This document shows positions 25,270 through 33,950 of a stretch of DNA of 64,000 nucleotides, in pieces. The translations under genes were made by a program, and so were the position numbers. The stretch is from positions 3,162,001 to 3,226,000 of the forward strand of contig NZ_CP139698.1 of NCBI RefSeq assembly GCF_034372165.1, read 5' to 3'. The notes below the pieces were generated by a model that was not told where the DNA came from, ran no database searches, and worked only from the letters and a program-made list of their open reading frames with translations. The stretch comes from Christiangramia sp. OXR-203. Its GTDB lineage: Bacteria; Bacteroidota; Bacteroidia; Flavobacteriales; Flavobacteriaceae. Numbering within the stretch: position 1 is the stretch's first letter; each line of letters opens with the position of its first letter.

Positions 25270-26745
25270 TTAAACTTCAGACTTTAAGCTTTGCACGAAA
25301 ACGAAACCAAATCCGGCGAATAACATAAGGTGGAAAATGATGAGTCCAAATTCCTGAAGTCGGAAAGCGCTAAAAATGGCAAAGCCAAAATAAAGAAATA
25401 GTATCCCTTCAATGATGATATTTCTTGAAAACTTGCCAGATAGATATTTATTACCCTTCCATTTGTCACCACTCTCATTAATATTGAATTTTGGTGTTCT
25501 TATAAATTCTGAGCGTTTCCCGAGATGGCCTTCCAGAACAGCCAACGAATTATGAACTGAAAAGCCCATCGCTATTGAAAAAAAGGTTAAGAACATTCCA
25601 ATAAACTTGAGAAATGATCTTAATCCTTTTCCATGAATTCTTGCCCAGGCGACATAGTAACACAGGAAAAAGATGAGCGTACTTAGAGCAAATACTGCTA
25701 CCAGATTAAAATACCAGTTGAAAGCCGGATTGGAATTCTTGATGTAAAGCACCGGCAAACTGAGCACTGCAAGAAATAAAACGATCAAAAACATACTGGA
25801 GTTCAAAAGATGAAAGAACCCATGAAACTTGGTACTGAAGGACGCCGATTTATCTCTTAATAATTTACCGTAGTTCTTCCTGAAATTTTCGGCAGCGCCT
25901 TTGTTCCATCGAAATTGCTGGCTCCTTGCTGCACTAATCACCACGGGTAATTCGGCTGGAGTTTCTACGTTTTCAAGGTACTTGAATTCCCATTTTTTCA
26001 TCTGGGCCCGGTAACTGAGATCAAGATCTTCTGTAAGCGTATCGCCACTCCAGTTCCCGGCATCAAGAATACATTCCTTTCGCCAGATTCCTGCTGTACC
26101 ATTGAAATTAATAAAATTACGGCCAAAATTTCTTCCAGTTTGTTCAAGGATAAAATGAAAATCAAGCGCGAAAGCCTGAATCCTGGTAAGTAGCGAATAA
26201 TCACGATTTAGATGTCCCCAACGGGTTTGCACCACACCAATTCTGGGGTTTTTAAAATATGGCAATGTTTGTTTCAGCCAATTTTTGCCAGGCACAAAAT
26301 CTGAATCAAATACTGCGATAAACTCGCCACGAGCGATCTTCAAACCTTCCTTCAAAGCTCCGGCCTTATAACCAGTCCGTGTTTCTCTGCAAATGTGCTG
26401 TATATCCAATCCTTCCAGCCTCAGACTTTTAATAAGTTTAGAAGTAATATTTACAGAATCATCTGTAGAATCATCCAGGACCTGGATCTCAAGTTTTTCC
26501 CTTGGATATTCTATTCTGGCAATATTTTTCAGCAAACGCTCAACAACATATTCCTCGTTATAAAGCGGCAATTGTATGGTGACAAATGGATAATCATCGT
26601 TCGCTTCGAAGTTAAATTTTTCCGCAGTATCGGTAGTTTTTAAAGCTTTGAAGTAATTGATTAAAAGATGTAGCTGCGAGAGGCTGTAGATGAAGATAAC
26701 CAGCAACGCAAGCGTGTATAGTATGATCACCAGCAGGTCTATCAT
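25270..26745 (-). CDS. Membrane glycosyltransferase family 2 (CESA/CsbB-like)
   Basis: A 491-residue inner-membrane GT2. One N-terminal helix (about 4-26) precedes the catalytic domain with LPLYNEE, VLDDSTDDS (UDP-sugar Asp), FDSDFVP (DxD), LTEDLDLSYR (TED base) and QQFRWNKGAAENFRK, a full QxxRW motif, so a processive or beta-glycan type transferase is likely. Four or more helices follow. It resembles the large GT2 enzymes that make beta-glucan or glycolipids such as glucosylated diacylglycerol. It begins in a 4-base overlap with the DPM-like GT2 gene upstream and is followed by the GT-C gene. Product unknown; association with the arsenosugar region is by position only. Confidence 0.88.
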   Translation of the reverse strand: MIDLLVIILYTLALLVIFIYSLSQLHLLINYFKALKTTDTAEKFNFEANDDYPFVTIQLPLYNEEYVVERLLKNIARIEYPREKLEIQVLDDSTDDSVNITSKLIKSLRLEGLDIQHICRETRTGYKAGALKEGLKIARGEFIAVFDSDFVPGKNWLKQTLPYFKNPRIGVVQTRWGHLNRDYSLLTRIQAFALDFHFILEQTGRNFGRNFINFNGTAGIWRKECILDAGNWSGDTLTEDLDLSYRAQMKKWEFKYLENVETPAELPVVISAARSQQFRWNKGAAENFRKNYGKLLRDKSASFSTKFHGFFHLLNSSMFLIVLFLAVLSLPVLYIKNSNPAFNWYFNLVAVFALSTLIFFLCYYVAWARIHGKGLRSFLKFIGMFLTFFSIAMGFSVHNSLAVLEGHLGKRSEFIRTPKFNINESGDKWKGNKYLSGKFSRNIIIEGILFLYFGFAIFSAFRLQEFGLIIFHLMLFAGFGFVFVQSLKSEV

Positions 26746-27434
26746 TTAAAACTGTATTTGAAGATCCATCCTAATATTTTCACACCTGCAAAGATAGCAC
26801 CTTTAAGGGTTCCTGAAACTTTGGAAACCCCTATCCGGTTTCGATAATGCACCGGGATCTCTGAATATTTTAACTTTTTCCGAAGTGCTTTTAATTGCAT
26901 TTCTACCGTCCAGCCATAAGTTTTATCCTGCATCTCCAGCTGAAGTAATTTTTCATACTTGATCGCTCGAAAAGGTCCCAAATCTGTAAAAGTGGAGTTG
27001 AAAAATAATTTCATCAAACTTGTAGCCAGCCAGTTTCCAAAGATCTGCGGAAAGGTCATCGAACCAGTTTCCCGCCATTCCTTTACCCTCGCTCCTACAA
27101 CGAAATCCTTGTTATCTTCAATGATAGGCTGAACGATCCTGACCAACTCTGAAGGATAATCTGAATAATCTCCATCTAGAAAAACTATGATATCTGGTTT
27201 ATTAGACTGTTCAGAGATGTATTGCATTCCCTTTAGACAGGCATAGCCATAACCTTTTCTATTTTCCTGCAGTACAGTAGCACCGGCAGCAGCAGCATTT
27301 GCTTCCGTAGTATCTGTAGAATTATTGCTAACCACAATAACTTCTTCTACAATATCAGGAATAGCTGCGATCACCAAACCAATCGAATCTGCTTCGTTGT
27401 AGGCCGGAATGATCACTTTTATGGAAGATTGCAT
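26742..27434 (-). CDS. Dolichyl-phosphate mannose synthase-like GT2
   Basis: A 230-residue GT2 without long membrane segments, similar in size to DPM1. Motifs are IPAYNEADSIG (donor site), VSNNSTDTT, FLDGDYSDYP (DxD equivalent), and TDLGPFRAIK with GWTVEMQLKA, both typical for bacterial polyprenyl-phosphate glycosyltransferases of the UDP-glucose or GDP-mannose type. It would transfer a sugar to undecaprenyl or similar phosphate at the cytoplasmic face. It overlaps the next GT2 by 4 bases and is separated from the polyferredoxin gene by 55 bases. Together with the GT-C enzyme it forms a plausible donor-and-transfer pair. Confidence 0.9.
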   Translation of the reverse strand: MQSSIKVIIPAYNEADSIGLVIAAIPDIVEEVIVVSNNSTDTTEANAAAAGATVLQENRKGYGYACLKGMQYISEQSNKPDIIVFLDGDYSDYPSELVRIVQPIIEDNKDFVVGARVKEWRETGSMTFPQIFGNWLATSLMKLFFNSTFTDLGPFRAIKYEKLLQLEMQDKTYGWTVEMQLKALRKKLKYSEIPVHYRNRIGVSKVSGTLKGAIFAGVKILGWIFKYSFK

Positions 27435-27489
27435 GGGCAGTTATTCGGTTCAGCTTAAGAAGTGCGAAAATAAGCGAACTCCTTACAAT

Positions 27490-29085
27490 TTATAAGCTTT
27501 TCTGCTTCAGAAGATCCAAAAGATCTACATTATCTCCCACAACACCATCTTCTGCTGTGATCCGGTTATTGGTAGAACCATTCTCCAGTTTGAGTACACC
27601 TCTTGGACACACCGCTGAGCAGATTCCGCAGCCAACACAACTGGATCGCACGATATTTTCACCTTTTTGTGCGTATGCCCGTACATCGATACCCATTTCG
27701 CAATAGGTAGAACAATTTCCACAGGAAATACACTGGCCGCCGTTGGTCGTGATTCTGAATTTTGAGAATAGACGCTGCTGCATTCCTAAAATTGCCGCCA
27801 TTGGGCACCCGAATCTACACCATACGCGATTCCCGAAAATGGGATAAAAACCGGTTCCAATGACACCGCTAAATATTGCGCCTATCAGGAAACCATAGGC
27901 CTGGCGAAGGCTTTCCGCATTAAATAAGAATAAGTTCTGCCCGCTGAAATAGTGAAAAGCGATTAATCCCAGGATGATTACGAGATATCCAATCGCACCA
28001 TATTTCGCATCCTTCTGTAATTCTTCTCTTTTAAAATACCAGATCGCTGCAAACAGCAAGGTAAGAAATGTCCCAACACCAATCAGAAAGACATCGCGTG
28101 TAAGCCAGTATTTTGAAGAATCATAGCCAAGGTAACTGTAGATGACAGCGGTAGTCATTAAAACGACAAAAACAAGTACACTATGCACCACCCATCGCTC
28201 AACTTTCCAGGCAAAAAGACTCTTATCTGAAAGTTGGCGGTATGGATCACCAGCAGTTTCAGCGAGACCACCACAGCCACAAACCCAGCTGCAATACCAT
28301 CTTTTCCCGTATTTATAAGTCAGAATCGGGGTGATCACGAAAATTGAAACTACACCGAAAATGAGCAATGCCAGGCCTATATTACCTGATGATAGAAAAC
28401 CATCCACCCTGTATTGTTCAAAATTATAATAATTAAGCGGCCAGATATTCTTAAGATCGTAATATGGCAGGTTCATCCCATCGTCGTTAAGCCTGGACAT
28501 AAATTCAGGAATAAGAAATGCGAATGTCAGCTGAAAGAACATCACACTAAAAGTTCTCAGTTTTTCATACCGATTATGCCGGTATTTCCACAGGAATTTC
28601 ACTCCGAAGGCCAGAATAGCGATGGTATACAAAGTTCCATATACGAACCACTGGCTCGCAGGATTACCGCTTAAAAAATAACTCAGAGGATCAAAAAGAG
28701 CGATCAATCCAACGTTATCCCCTTCTGCCCTTAAACCAAGATATTGGGGATAGAAATAGAGTAATATATAGAATCCGGTCAATCCAACACCGGTAAGATA
28801 AGCAACGTAACCGCGGCTGGTCATGCTCTTAAACCATACTCCGTCATTTTTAATGCCTGCATGCGTTCCCGAATAGGTAGCCTGAGCGAACCACACAATT
28901 CCTGCAGTGATCGATCCTAGAGCAATACTTAGCCAAAGAACCTTGTTGGGGAAATTTAGATTGAAAGCAGCGAGACAAAGAATGATAAGTCCAGACATCC
29001 CAAGCAAGGTCGATATTTTCTGTCCTGTATTGAGAGATGCTGCAGCTTCGCCGGTTACCGACATATTTTGTTCAATTCTACTCAT
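27490..29085 (-). CDS. Membrane polyferredoxin (NapH/CcoG/NosR-like 4Fe-4S protein)
   Basis: A 531-residue protein with about ten membrane helices and two cysteine-rich membrane-edge motifs, WYCSWVCGCGG and WCRFGCP, as found in NapH/NosR/CcoG proteins. At the C-terminus sit two [4Fe-4S] ferredoxin motifs, CISCGNCSTYCEMG and CVGCGICSAVCPRG. It should carry electrons across or along the inner membrane. The upstream gene, a flavin NAD(P)H-type reductase, overlaps by one base, suggesting an electron chain from NAD(P)H via FAD to the Fe-S centres. The final acceptor is unknown. Lying next to the arsenosugar operon, it might reduce an arsenic species or feed the radical SAM enzyme, but this is inference only. 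Confidence 0.88.
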   Translation of the reverse strand: MSRIEQNMSVTGEAAASLNTGQKISTLLGMSGLIILCLAAFNLNFPNKVLWLSIALGSITAGIVWFAQATYSGTHAGIKNDGVWFKSMTSRGYVAYLTGVGLTGFYILLYFYPQYLGLRAEGDNVGLIALFDPLSYFLSGNPASQWFVYGTLYTIAILAFGVKFLWKYRHNRYEKLRTFSVMFFQLTFAFLIPEFMSRLNDDGMNLPYYDLKNIWPLNYYNFEQYRVDGFLSSGNIGLALLIFGVVSIFVITPILTYKYGKRWYCSWVCGCGGLAETAGDPYRQLSDKSLFAWKVERWVVHSVLVFVVLMTTAVIYSYLGYDSSKYWLTRDVFLIGVGTFLTLLFAAIWYFKREELQKDAKYGAIGYLVIILGLIAFHYFSGQNLFLFNAESLRQAYGFLIGAIFSGVIGTGFYPIFGNRVWCRFGCPMAAILGMQQRLFSKFRITTNGGQCISCGNCSTYCEMGIDVRAYAQKGENIVRSSCVGCGICSAVCPRGVLKLENGSTNNRITAEDGVVGDNVDLLDLLKQKSL

Positions 29086-30371
29086 TAGGTGCTTTGTAAA
29101 TTGTTTTTAAAACTTTTAAAGATCTCAGCTTCGTGATGCTCATAAAATTCGGGATCAAAATTGGCTGCTTTGAGGTTTGATAAAACATGGTTTATTGTTT
29201 TTCCTTCATTCAGCCATTTATCGAAAACCTCCTGTCGCATTCGTATTCCGAAGGTATTGATGCCCTTGAATTTTCCTGACTCAGTATCAAAAGCGATCGT
29301 GATCGCCTTTTCTCCACTTTCGTGCTGCCAGTGAAAATGCTGCTCATTTACACCAGGTTTATTAAACACCCAACCATAGGTTTGATATTCTATATCGAAG
29401 AATTTAGCCGAATTAAACCAGTTACCCGGTTGGTAGGGGGTTCGGTTTCCAGTAATCGTTCTGGCTACAGTTTCGCCCATGATCCTGCCGGTGTACCATA
29501 CAGCCTCCACCGATTTTCGTTCTCCTATGGCTTTTCTCTGTTGTGCACAATCACCAATCGCGTAGACATCTGGAATACTGGTTTCGAGAAATTTGTTCAC
29601 GAGAATGCCTTTTTCGGTTTCAATTTCCAGGTTTTCAAGAAAGTTGATATTAGGTTTTACACCTGCGCAAAGACCAACAAATTCGCAATTGATCTCTTCC
29701 CCAGATTTGGTTCTAATAGCGCGAACGTTGCCATGTTCATCCCCAAGAATTTCCTCAAGTTCTGTTTCGTGCCGAAGGTCTATTCCATGCGCCAGGATAT
29801 GCTGAGATATCATCTTTGCATCCTGTGGTGGCAATACGCCGCTCCAAAAGCCTTTTTCTCTCACCAGTAAAGTCACCGGAATCTTTCGTGTATGCAGCAT
29901 TTCTGCCAGTTCCACGCCAATGAGTCCGCCACCAATAACAACCGCCTGTTTGATACTGGAGGTTCTTTCCTCCAGTTTTTCCAGGTCTTGTTTGGTGACC
30001 ATTCCCTGCACGCCATTGAGATTTTCTCCGAGCCAGCCAAAGCGGTTTGGTAAGGAACCGGTAGCCAGAATAAGCTTGTCGTAGTGCAATGTTTCTCCGG
30101 AAGAAAAAGTGAGTTCTTTATTTTGAAAATCGATGTGATCAACCCAGGCTTTCTTAAGTTCTATTCGATTCTTTTCCCAGAACCAGTCTTCATAAGGCTT
30201 TAGATGGCCCCATTTCATATGTCCCATATAGACATACATTAAAGCGGTACGTGAGAAAAAATAGTCAGATTCCCCGGAAATTACGGTGATCTTGCAGTCT
30301 GAAGCTTTTCTAATATGCCGGGCAGCAGTGATACCAGCAATTCCATTTCCAATGATAACGATATGCTCCAT
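29085..30371 (-). CDS. NAD(P)H-dependent FAD oxidoreductase (rubredoxin/ferredoxin reductase-like)
   Basis: A 428-residue class I pyridine-nucleotide oxidoreductase. It has the FAD motif IIGNGIAGITAA (6-17), the NAD(P) motif VVIGGGLIGVELAE (about 144-157) and VYAIGDCAQ (about 268-276), but no CxxC redox pair. It therefore belongs with rubredoxin reductases, the NirB FAD domain and similar proteins that pass electrons to a separate carrier. The downstream polyferredoxin, whose start codon overlaps this stop, is the natural partner. A long C-terminal part (about 310-428) with many aromatic residues is conserved in this type. It is divergent from the GH113-like gene. Confidence 0.9.
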   Translation of the reverse strand: MEHIVIIGNGIAGITAARHIRKASDCKITVISGESDYFFSRTALMYVYMGHMKWGHLKPYEDWFWEKNRIELKKAWVDHIDFQNKELTFSSGETLHYDKLILATGSLPNRFGWLGENLNGVQGMVTKQDLEKLEERTSSIKQAVVIGGGLIGVELAEMLHTRKIPVTLLVREKGFWSGVLPPQDAKMISQHILAHGIDLRHETELEEILGDEHGNVRAIRTKSGEEINCEFVGLCAGVKPNINFLENLEIETEKGILVNKFLETSIPDVYAIGDCAQQRKAIGERKSVEAVWYTGRIMGETVARTITGNRTPYQPGNWFNSAKFFDIEYQTYGWVFNKPGVNEQHFHWQHESGEKAITIAFDTESGKFKGINTFGIRMRQEVFDKWLNEGKTINHVLSNLKAANFDPEFYEHHEAEIFKSFKNNLQST

Positions 30372-30466
30372 TTATTTTTATAATTTGCTACAGGCCAGAA
30401 TATACTTAGTAAAGTAAGCTGAAAATAACTACAAACCCAATTATACTACTCAATAATCGCTCAATC

Positions 30467-31495
30467 ATGCAGTGGAAATCGGCACTCCTCATAATTCAGA
30501 TCTTTCTAATGGTCGGTTTACTAACAGCGTCCTGTCAAACAAATCAACGATCACCTAAAATGAATGGTATTAGCCTGGTGGCTTCACGAGACTCTATTCT
30601 TGATACTGAAGTTAACTATGTCGTTGAAACTGAAGCCAATTACATTGCCCTCATGCCCTTTGGTTTTCTACCGGACAGCCAAGAACCTCAACTAAAATTT
30701 AACATTAATCGGCAGTGGTTTGGAGAACGCAAGGAAGGTATTGAGCATACTATCTCAAAATTAAAAGAACGTAAGCTAAAGATCATGGTTAAGCCACAGA
30801 TCTGGATTAGGAATGGTGCATTCACCGGGGATCTTGAATTTGAAACTGAAGAAGACTGGAAGCAATTTGAAGATTCTTATGCTAAATTTATTCTTTTATA
30901 TGCTGAAATTTCAGAAGAACTCGATGTGGAGTTATTCTGTATTGGAACCGAACTTTTCAATTTTGTAAGCAACAGACCCGACTTCTGGAAAAACCTGATT
31001 TCCGAAGTAAGAAAAATATATAGCGGGCAGATCACTTATGCTGAAAACTGGGATAAATTTGATCAAACTACGATATGGGATGAACTGGATTATATTGGCG
31101 TGGACGCTTACTTTCCTCTAAGTGACGAAGCTTCACCCGATATTGATCAAATAAAAGAAGGCTGGGAACCTCATCTTAGTTCACTCGAATCTGTGTCTGA
31201 TAAATTTCAGAAGCAGATAATTTTTACAGAATTTGGATATAGAAGTATTGACCATGCCTTAAAAACGCCATGGAATCCTGAACGGGAACATCCCGGTCTT
31301 AATTTAAAGTTACAGGCGAACGCATATAAAGTCCTTTTTGAACAGGTATGGTCTAGAGAATGGTTCGCAGGTGGTTTTCTTTGGAAATGGCATCAGTCCA
31401 CGAAGAGTGGCGGACTCGAAAATTCCAGGTTTACACCGCAAAATAAACCGGCAGAAAAGGAGCTGAAAAGCTTTTATGGCAGCTTCAGGAATTAA
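30467..31495 (+). CDS. GH113-like glycoside hydrolase lipoprotein
   Basis: A 342-residue lipoprotein with lipobox LTASC (Cys23). The TIM-barrel signature fits glycoside hydrolase family 113 and related clan A enzymes: MVKPQIWI at strand 3, CIGTELFNF with probable acid/base Glu162, YIGVDAYFPL, and IIFTEFGYRS with probable nucleophile Glu255, closing with AGGFLWKWH. GH113 members cleave beta-1,4-mannan, but flavobacterial relatives are broad, so the substrate is uncertain. It is read opposite to its neighbours; its last 11 bases overlap the TIGR04283 gene. Being single in orientation between two minus-strand blocks, it could be a later insertion or a shared function with the glycosyltransferases. 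Confidence 0.83.
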   Translation: MQWKSALLIIQIFLMVGLLTASCQTNQRSPKMNGISLVASRDSILDTEVNYVVETEANYIALMPFGFLPDSQEPQLKFNINRQWFGERKEGIEHTISKLKERKLKIMVKPQIWIRNGAFTGDLEFETEEDWKQFEDSYAKFILLYAEISEELDVELFCIGTELFNFVSNRPDFWKNLISEVRKIYSGQITYAENWDKFDQTTIWDELDYIGVDAYFPLSDEASPDIDQIKEGWEPHLSSLESVSDKFQKQIIFTEFGYRSIDHALKTPWNPEREHPGLNLKLQANAYKVLFEQVWSREWFAGGFLWKWHQSTKSGGLENSRFTPQNKPAEKELKSFYGSFRN

Positions 31496-32171
31496 TCCGT
31501 TTGCAATAATGAGAGCGTAGATCTTCAGCAGTAGCACCAAATCTTCTTTTCCAGTAGATCTCGAGGAATAGCTTTTGTGTTTTCCAGACACCCATGCGCT
31601 CGTATAAACGTGCAGAAGTTGTAAGCCACTTCCGTATCACGGTAAATGATCCATGCGCATACAGGCGTTTTATAAATTCGTTGTCCTCGTAAACCGTATA
31701 ACTTTCATCAAAACCGCTAAGGGAATAAAACAGATCTTTGGTTACGAACAGGGATTGATCTCCACCTCTACAGGATAGATGATTAAATTTTGTGAAATGC
31801 CCCATCAAGTTCAACCACCAGTGATCCTTGTCAAATCGCATTTGAAAACAACCACAATCAAATCCTTTCCGGACCACTTTCATTATATATTCATCAAAAT
31901 TTTCTGGGGGGTAACTATCGGCATGCAGGAAATACAGCAGTTCACCATTTGCATTTTTTGCACCATAATTCATTTGAACTGCCCGGCCTTTATCAGAAAG
32001 ATAATAGATAACCTTTGGGTTTTCGATGGCAAGACGGGAAGTTTCATCTGTACTTCCACCATCGACAACAAGAATTTCCCGTATATAAGTAGAAGAAGCA
32101 GTTTCCAGGTATTTTAGCAAAGCTGGAAGCTGCTTCTCTTCATTATAGACCGGGATAATTATACTTATCAC
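31485..32171 (-). CDS. TIGR04283 arsenosugar biosynthesis glycosyltransferase
   Basis: A 228-residue GT2 enzyme of the TIGR04283 subfamily, known from arsenosugar clusters. Visible are SIIIPVYNEEKQLP, VVDGGSTDET (donor binding), YFLHADSYPP in place of the usual DxD (the LHAD form is typical here), CRGGDQSLFV, and YEDNEFIKRL. It starts with GTG at 32171, five bases after the DUF547 stop. It has no signal or membrane helix. The proposed role is addition of a sugar or glycerol-type aglycone to the arsenoribose, but the acceptor has not been shown to my knowledge. It is the last gene of the arsenosugar operon and overlaps the GH113 gene end. Confidence 0.88.
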   Translation of the reverse strand: MISIIIPVYNEEKQLPALLKYLETASSTYIREILVVDGGSTDETSRLAIENPKVIYYLSDKGRAVQMNYGAKNANGELLYFLHADSYPPENFDEYIMKVVRKGFDCGCFQMRFDKDHWWLNLMGHFTKFNHLSCRGGDQSLFVTKDLFYSLSGFDESYTVYEDNEFIKRLYAHGSFTVIRKWLTTSARLYERMGVWKTQKLFLEIYWKRRFGATAEDLRSHYCKRINS

Positions 32172-32176
32172 AGAAC

Positions 32177-32965
32177 TTATTTTGCTTCATTCAGGTTCCA
32201 GTCGTAGTTCTTATAGTCTACCTGGGCATTCGAGTTGATCTTTACTTCCGAATATTGATTTATGTATTCGATCAAAGATCCGTTTTCCATAAAATCATTC
32301 TTGTACCAATCAAAGATCGATGAAAGCTTCAGGCTGGAAGCGGAGATATCATTCTTATCTGAATTGATAAATTCATTTGTAGCCTTCTCCAGTTGTTTTT
32401 CAATATTCTCACTGGTATAAGCTTCATTGATAAGTTTTGGACAGCTTATAGACGCACAATTGATTGCAAAGTGTATCCTTGGCTCATCCATTTTTCGTAA
32501 CAGACTATTTTCAATTCCACCCAATGAAATTTCCTTGTCTCCAATTTTGACAAACTCTTTTGTCCATGCTCCGGAAATATCCTTAATACTCTTCGTGGGA
32601 TAATTCCGAAGAATAAGATCGACTGTATATGCATTATATAGATTTATATAATATGCCAGAAGTTGATCACGATTCCAGGTATCATCTGGCTGCATGGAAG
32701 AAAGCATCTTTAAATATTTATCAAGTGCTGGCCGGTCTTTCTGAAAACCTTTATAATCTACCATTCCGTCTTCATCCACATGTCTTTTCAATAGTTGATC
32801 CCAGCCAGAATGATCTACTTTGTCCTCTGCAGCTGCAGAAGTATTTGCAGAATCTGGTGTAGGCAATCCTTTACTATTGAAGCCTGCACTCGAAATAAGG
32901 TTACAGGATTGACAAATAAATGCCCCTGAGACCAGGATCAAAAAACTTAAAAATACCTTCTTCAT
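32177..32965 (-). CDS. DUF547 domain lipoprotein
   Basis: A 262-residue lipoprotein: signal ends in ICQSC (Cys21). DUF547 spans about 80-235 and shows AYYINLYNAYTVDLIL, the HFAINCASISCPKL segment with a conserved His-Asn-Cys set that resembles a cysteine-protease-like site, and SSIFDWYKNDF near the end. DUF547 proteins occur in many contexts and their chemistry is not settled. It sits 16 bases after ArsM and 5 bases before the TIGR04283 gene, well inside the arsenosugar operon, so it probably acts outside the cytoplasm on the product or its export; this is inferred from position. Confidence 0.87.
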   Translation of the reverse strand: MKKVFLSFLILVSGAFICQSCNLISSAGFNSKGLPTPDSANTSAAAEDKVDHSGWDQLLKRHVDEDGMVDYKGFQKDRPALDKYLKMLSSMQPDDTWNRDQLLAYYINLYNAYTVDLILRNYPTKSIKDISGAWTKEFVKIGDKEISLGGIENSLLRKMDEPRIHFAINCASISCPKLINEAYTSENIEKQLEKATNEFINSDKNDISASSLKLSSIFDWYKNDFMENGSLIEYINQYSEVKINSNAQVDYKNYDWNLNEAK

Positions 32966-32981
32966 AATTTTGTTTTTTTAA

Positions 32982-33950
32982 CTAGCAACAGCCACCACCA
33001 TCGTAATGCCAGGTGGACTCACTTATGTAAATATCATCTCTTTGAAGATCTGCCAGTGCACCTGCAGTTTTATCACAAATTGCAATTGGCTGATTCTTCA
33101 ATAAAATATGCCCTTTTTGATCATCAAAATGATCTTCATCTCCATAATAGATCGCAGCTTTTCCAGTAAAGATGCACGGCCCATCTTCAGGCATAGGATC
33201 TTTGATCGCCGCTACTTCAATAGATTCGATATAGATCAATTCATCTGTAGGATAATTTTTGGGATCCAGAATTCTGTAAGGCTTTCTGGCTCTGATCTCG
33301 ATAGTTCCAAAGCCGGCATCGGTTAATGCTTTTACGTAATCCTTGATGCTCAAGCTTCCGGAAAGACAAAGCGCTCTTAAGCGTTCGTCATTTCTTAGCT
33401 CATCGTTCATTTCCTGTTCACAGGTTGGATCACTCATTACAAGTCTTCCATGTGGCTTCAGTACCCGGTACATTTCCTTCAAAGCCTGAGTAAGCTCTTC
33501 AGTTTTAAAAATATTGAAAAGACAGTTCTGTGCGGCAACATCTATAGAGTTATCTTCAACCGGCAATGCCGTAGCATCTCCTTTTCTCAAATCAACAAAT
33601 TCAGATTTGAACCATGGGTTCTGTACTTCTGCCTCCACGAAGTTCTTGCGGCTTGCTTCCAGCATTTCATCCACCACGTCTACTCCAACCACACCCGATT
33701 TCATTCGGGAAAAATAAGCGAACTGTAAAAGTTCCATTCCGCCACCTACACCCACATAGAGCGTACGCGGATTATTAGTCAGATCCCTGGCATGCACTGT
33801 GGAACCACAACCGTAATTCATCTCCTGCATGATCTTCGGAATCTTTAATCCCGGAAGTTCCCAGATCGGGTTCGTGGTGCAGCAAAGTCCCACATCTGGT
33901 GTAAGTGCAGCCTCACGGTAAACATCTTTAGTAATCTCTAGATAACTCAT
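32982..33950 (-). CDS. arsM: Arsenite methyltransferase ArsM (arsenosugar type)
   Basis: A 322-residue SAM-dependent methyltransferase. The SAM site is TLYVGVGGGMELLQFAYF (63-80) with VGVDVVDEML. Cysteines of the arsenic site are Cys48 in MNYGCGS, Cys143 in AAQNCLFNIF and Cys195 in ALCLSGS; two more lie at Cys23-Cys24 (GLCCTT) and a CC pair ends the protein. It would methylate As(III) to dimethylarsenite, the substrate for ArsS. The long C-terminal domain and the paired N-terminal cysteines fit the arsenosugar-cluster subfamily rather than free-standing ArsM. PNP stops one base before its start codon on the same strand; ArsS lies further upstream. Confidence 0.93.
   Translation of the reverse strand: MSYLEITKDVYREAALTPDVGLCCTTNPIWELPGLKIPKIMQEMNYGCGSTVHARDLTNNPRTLYVGVGGGMELLQFAYFSRMKSGVVGVDVVDEMLEASRKNFVEAEVQNPWFKSEFVDLRKGDATALPVEDNSIDVAAQNCLFNIFKTEELTQALKEMYRVLKPHGRLVMSDPTCEQEMNDELRNDERLRALCLSGSLSIKDYVKALTDAGFGTIEIRARKPYRILDPKNYPTDELIYIESIEVAAIKDPMPEDGPCIFTGKAAIYYGDEDHFDDQKGHILLKNQPIAICDKTAGALADLQRDDIYISESTWHYDGGGCC

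Noticed and set aside
29322..29870. 182-codon plus-strand frame
   Set aside because: Complement of the FAD reductase gene; composition is unlike a protein of this organism.
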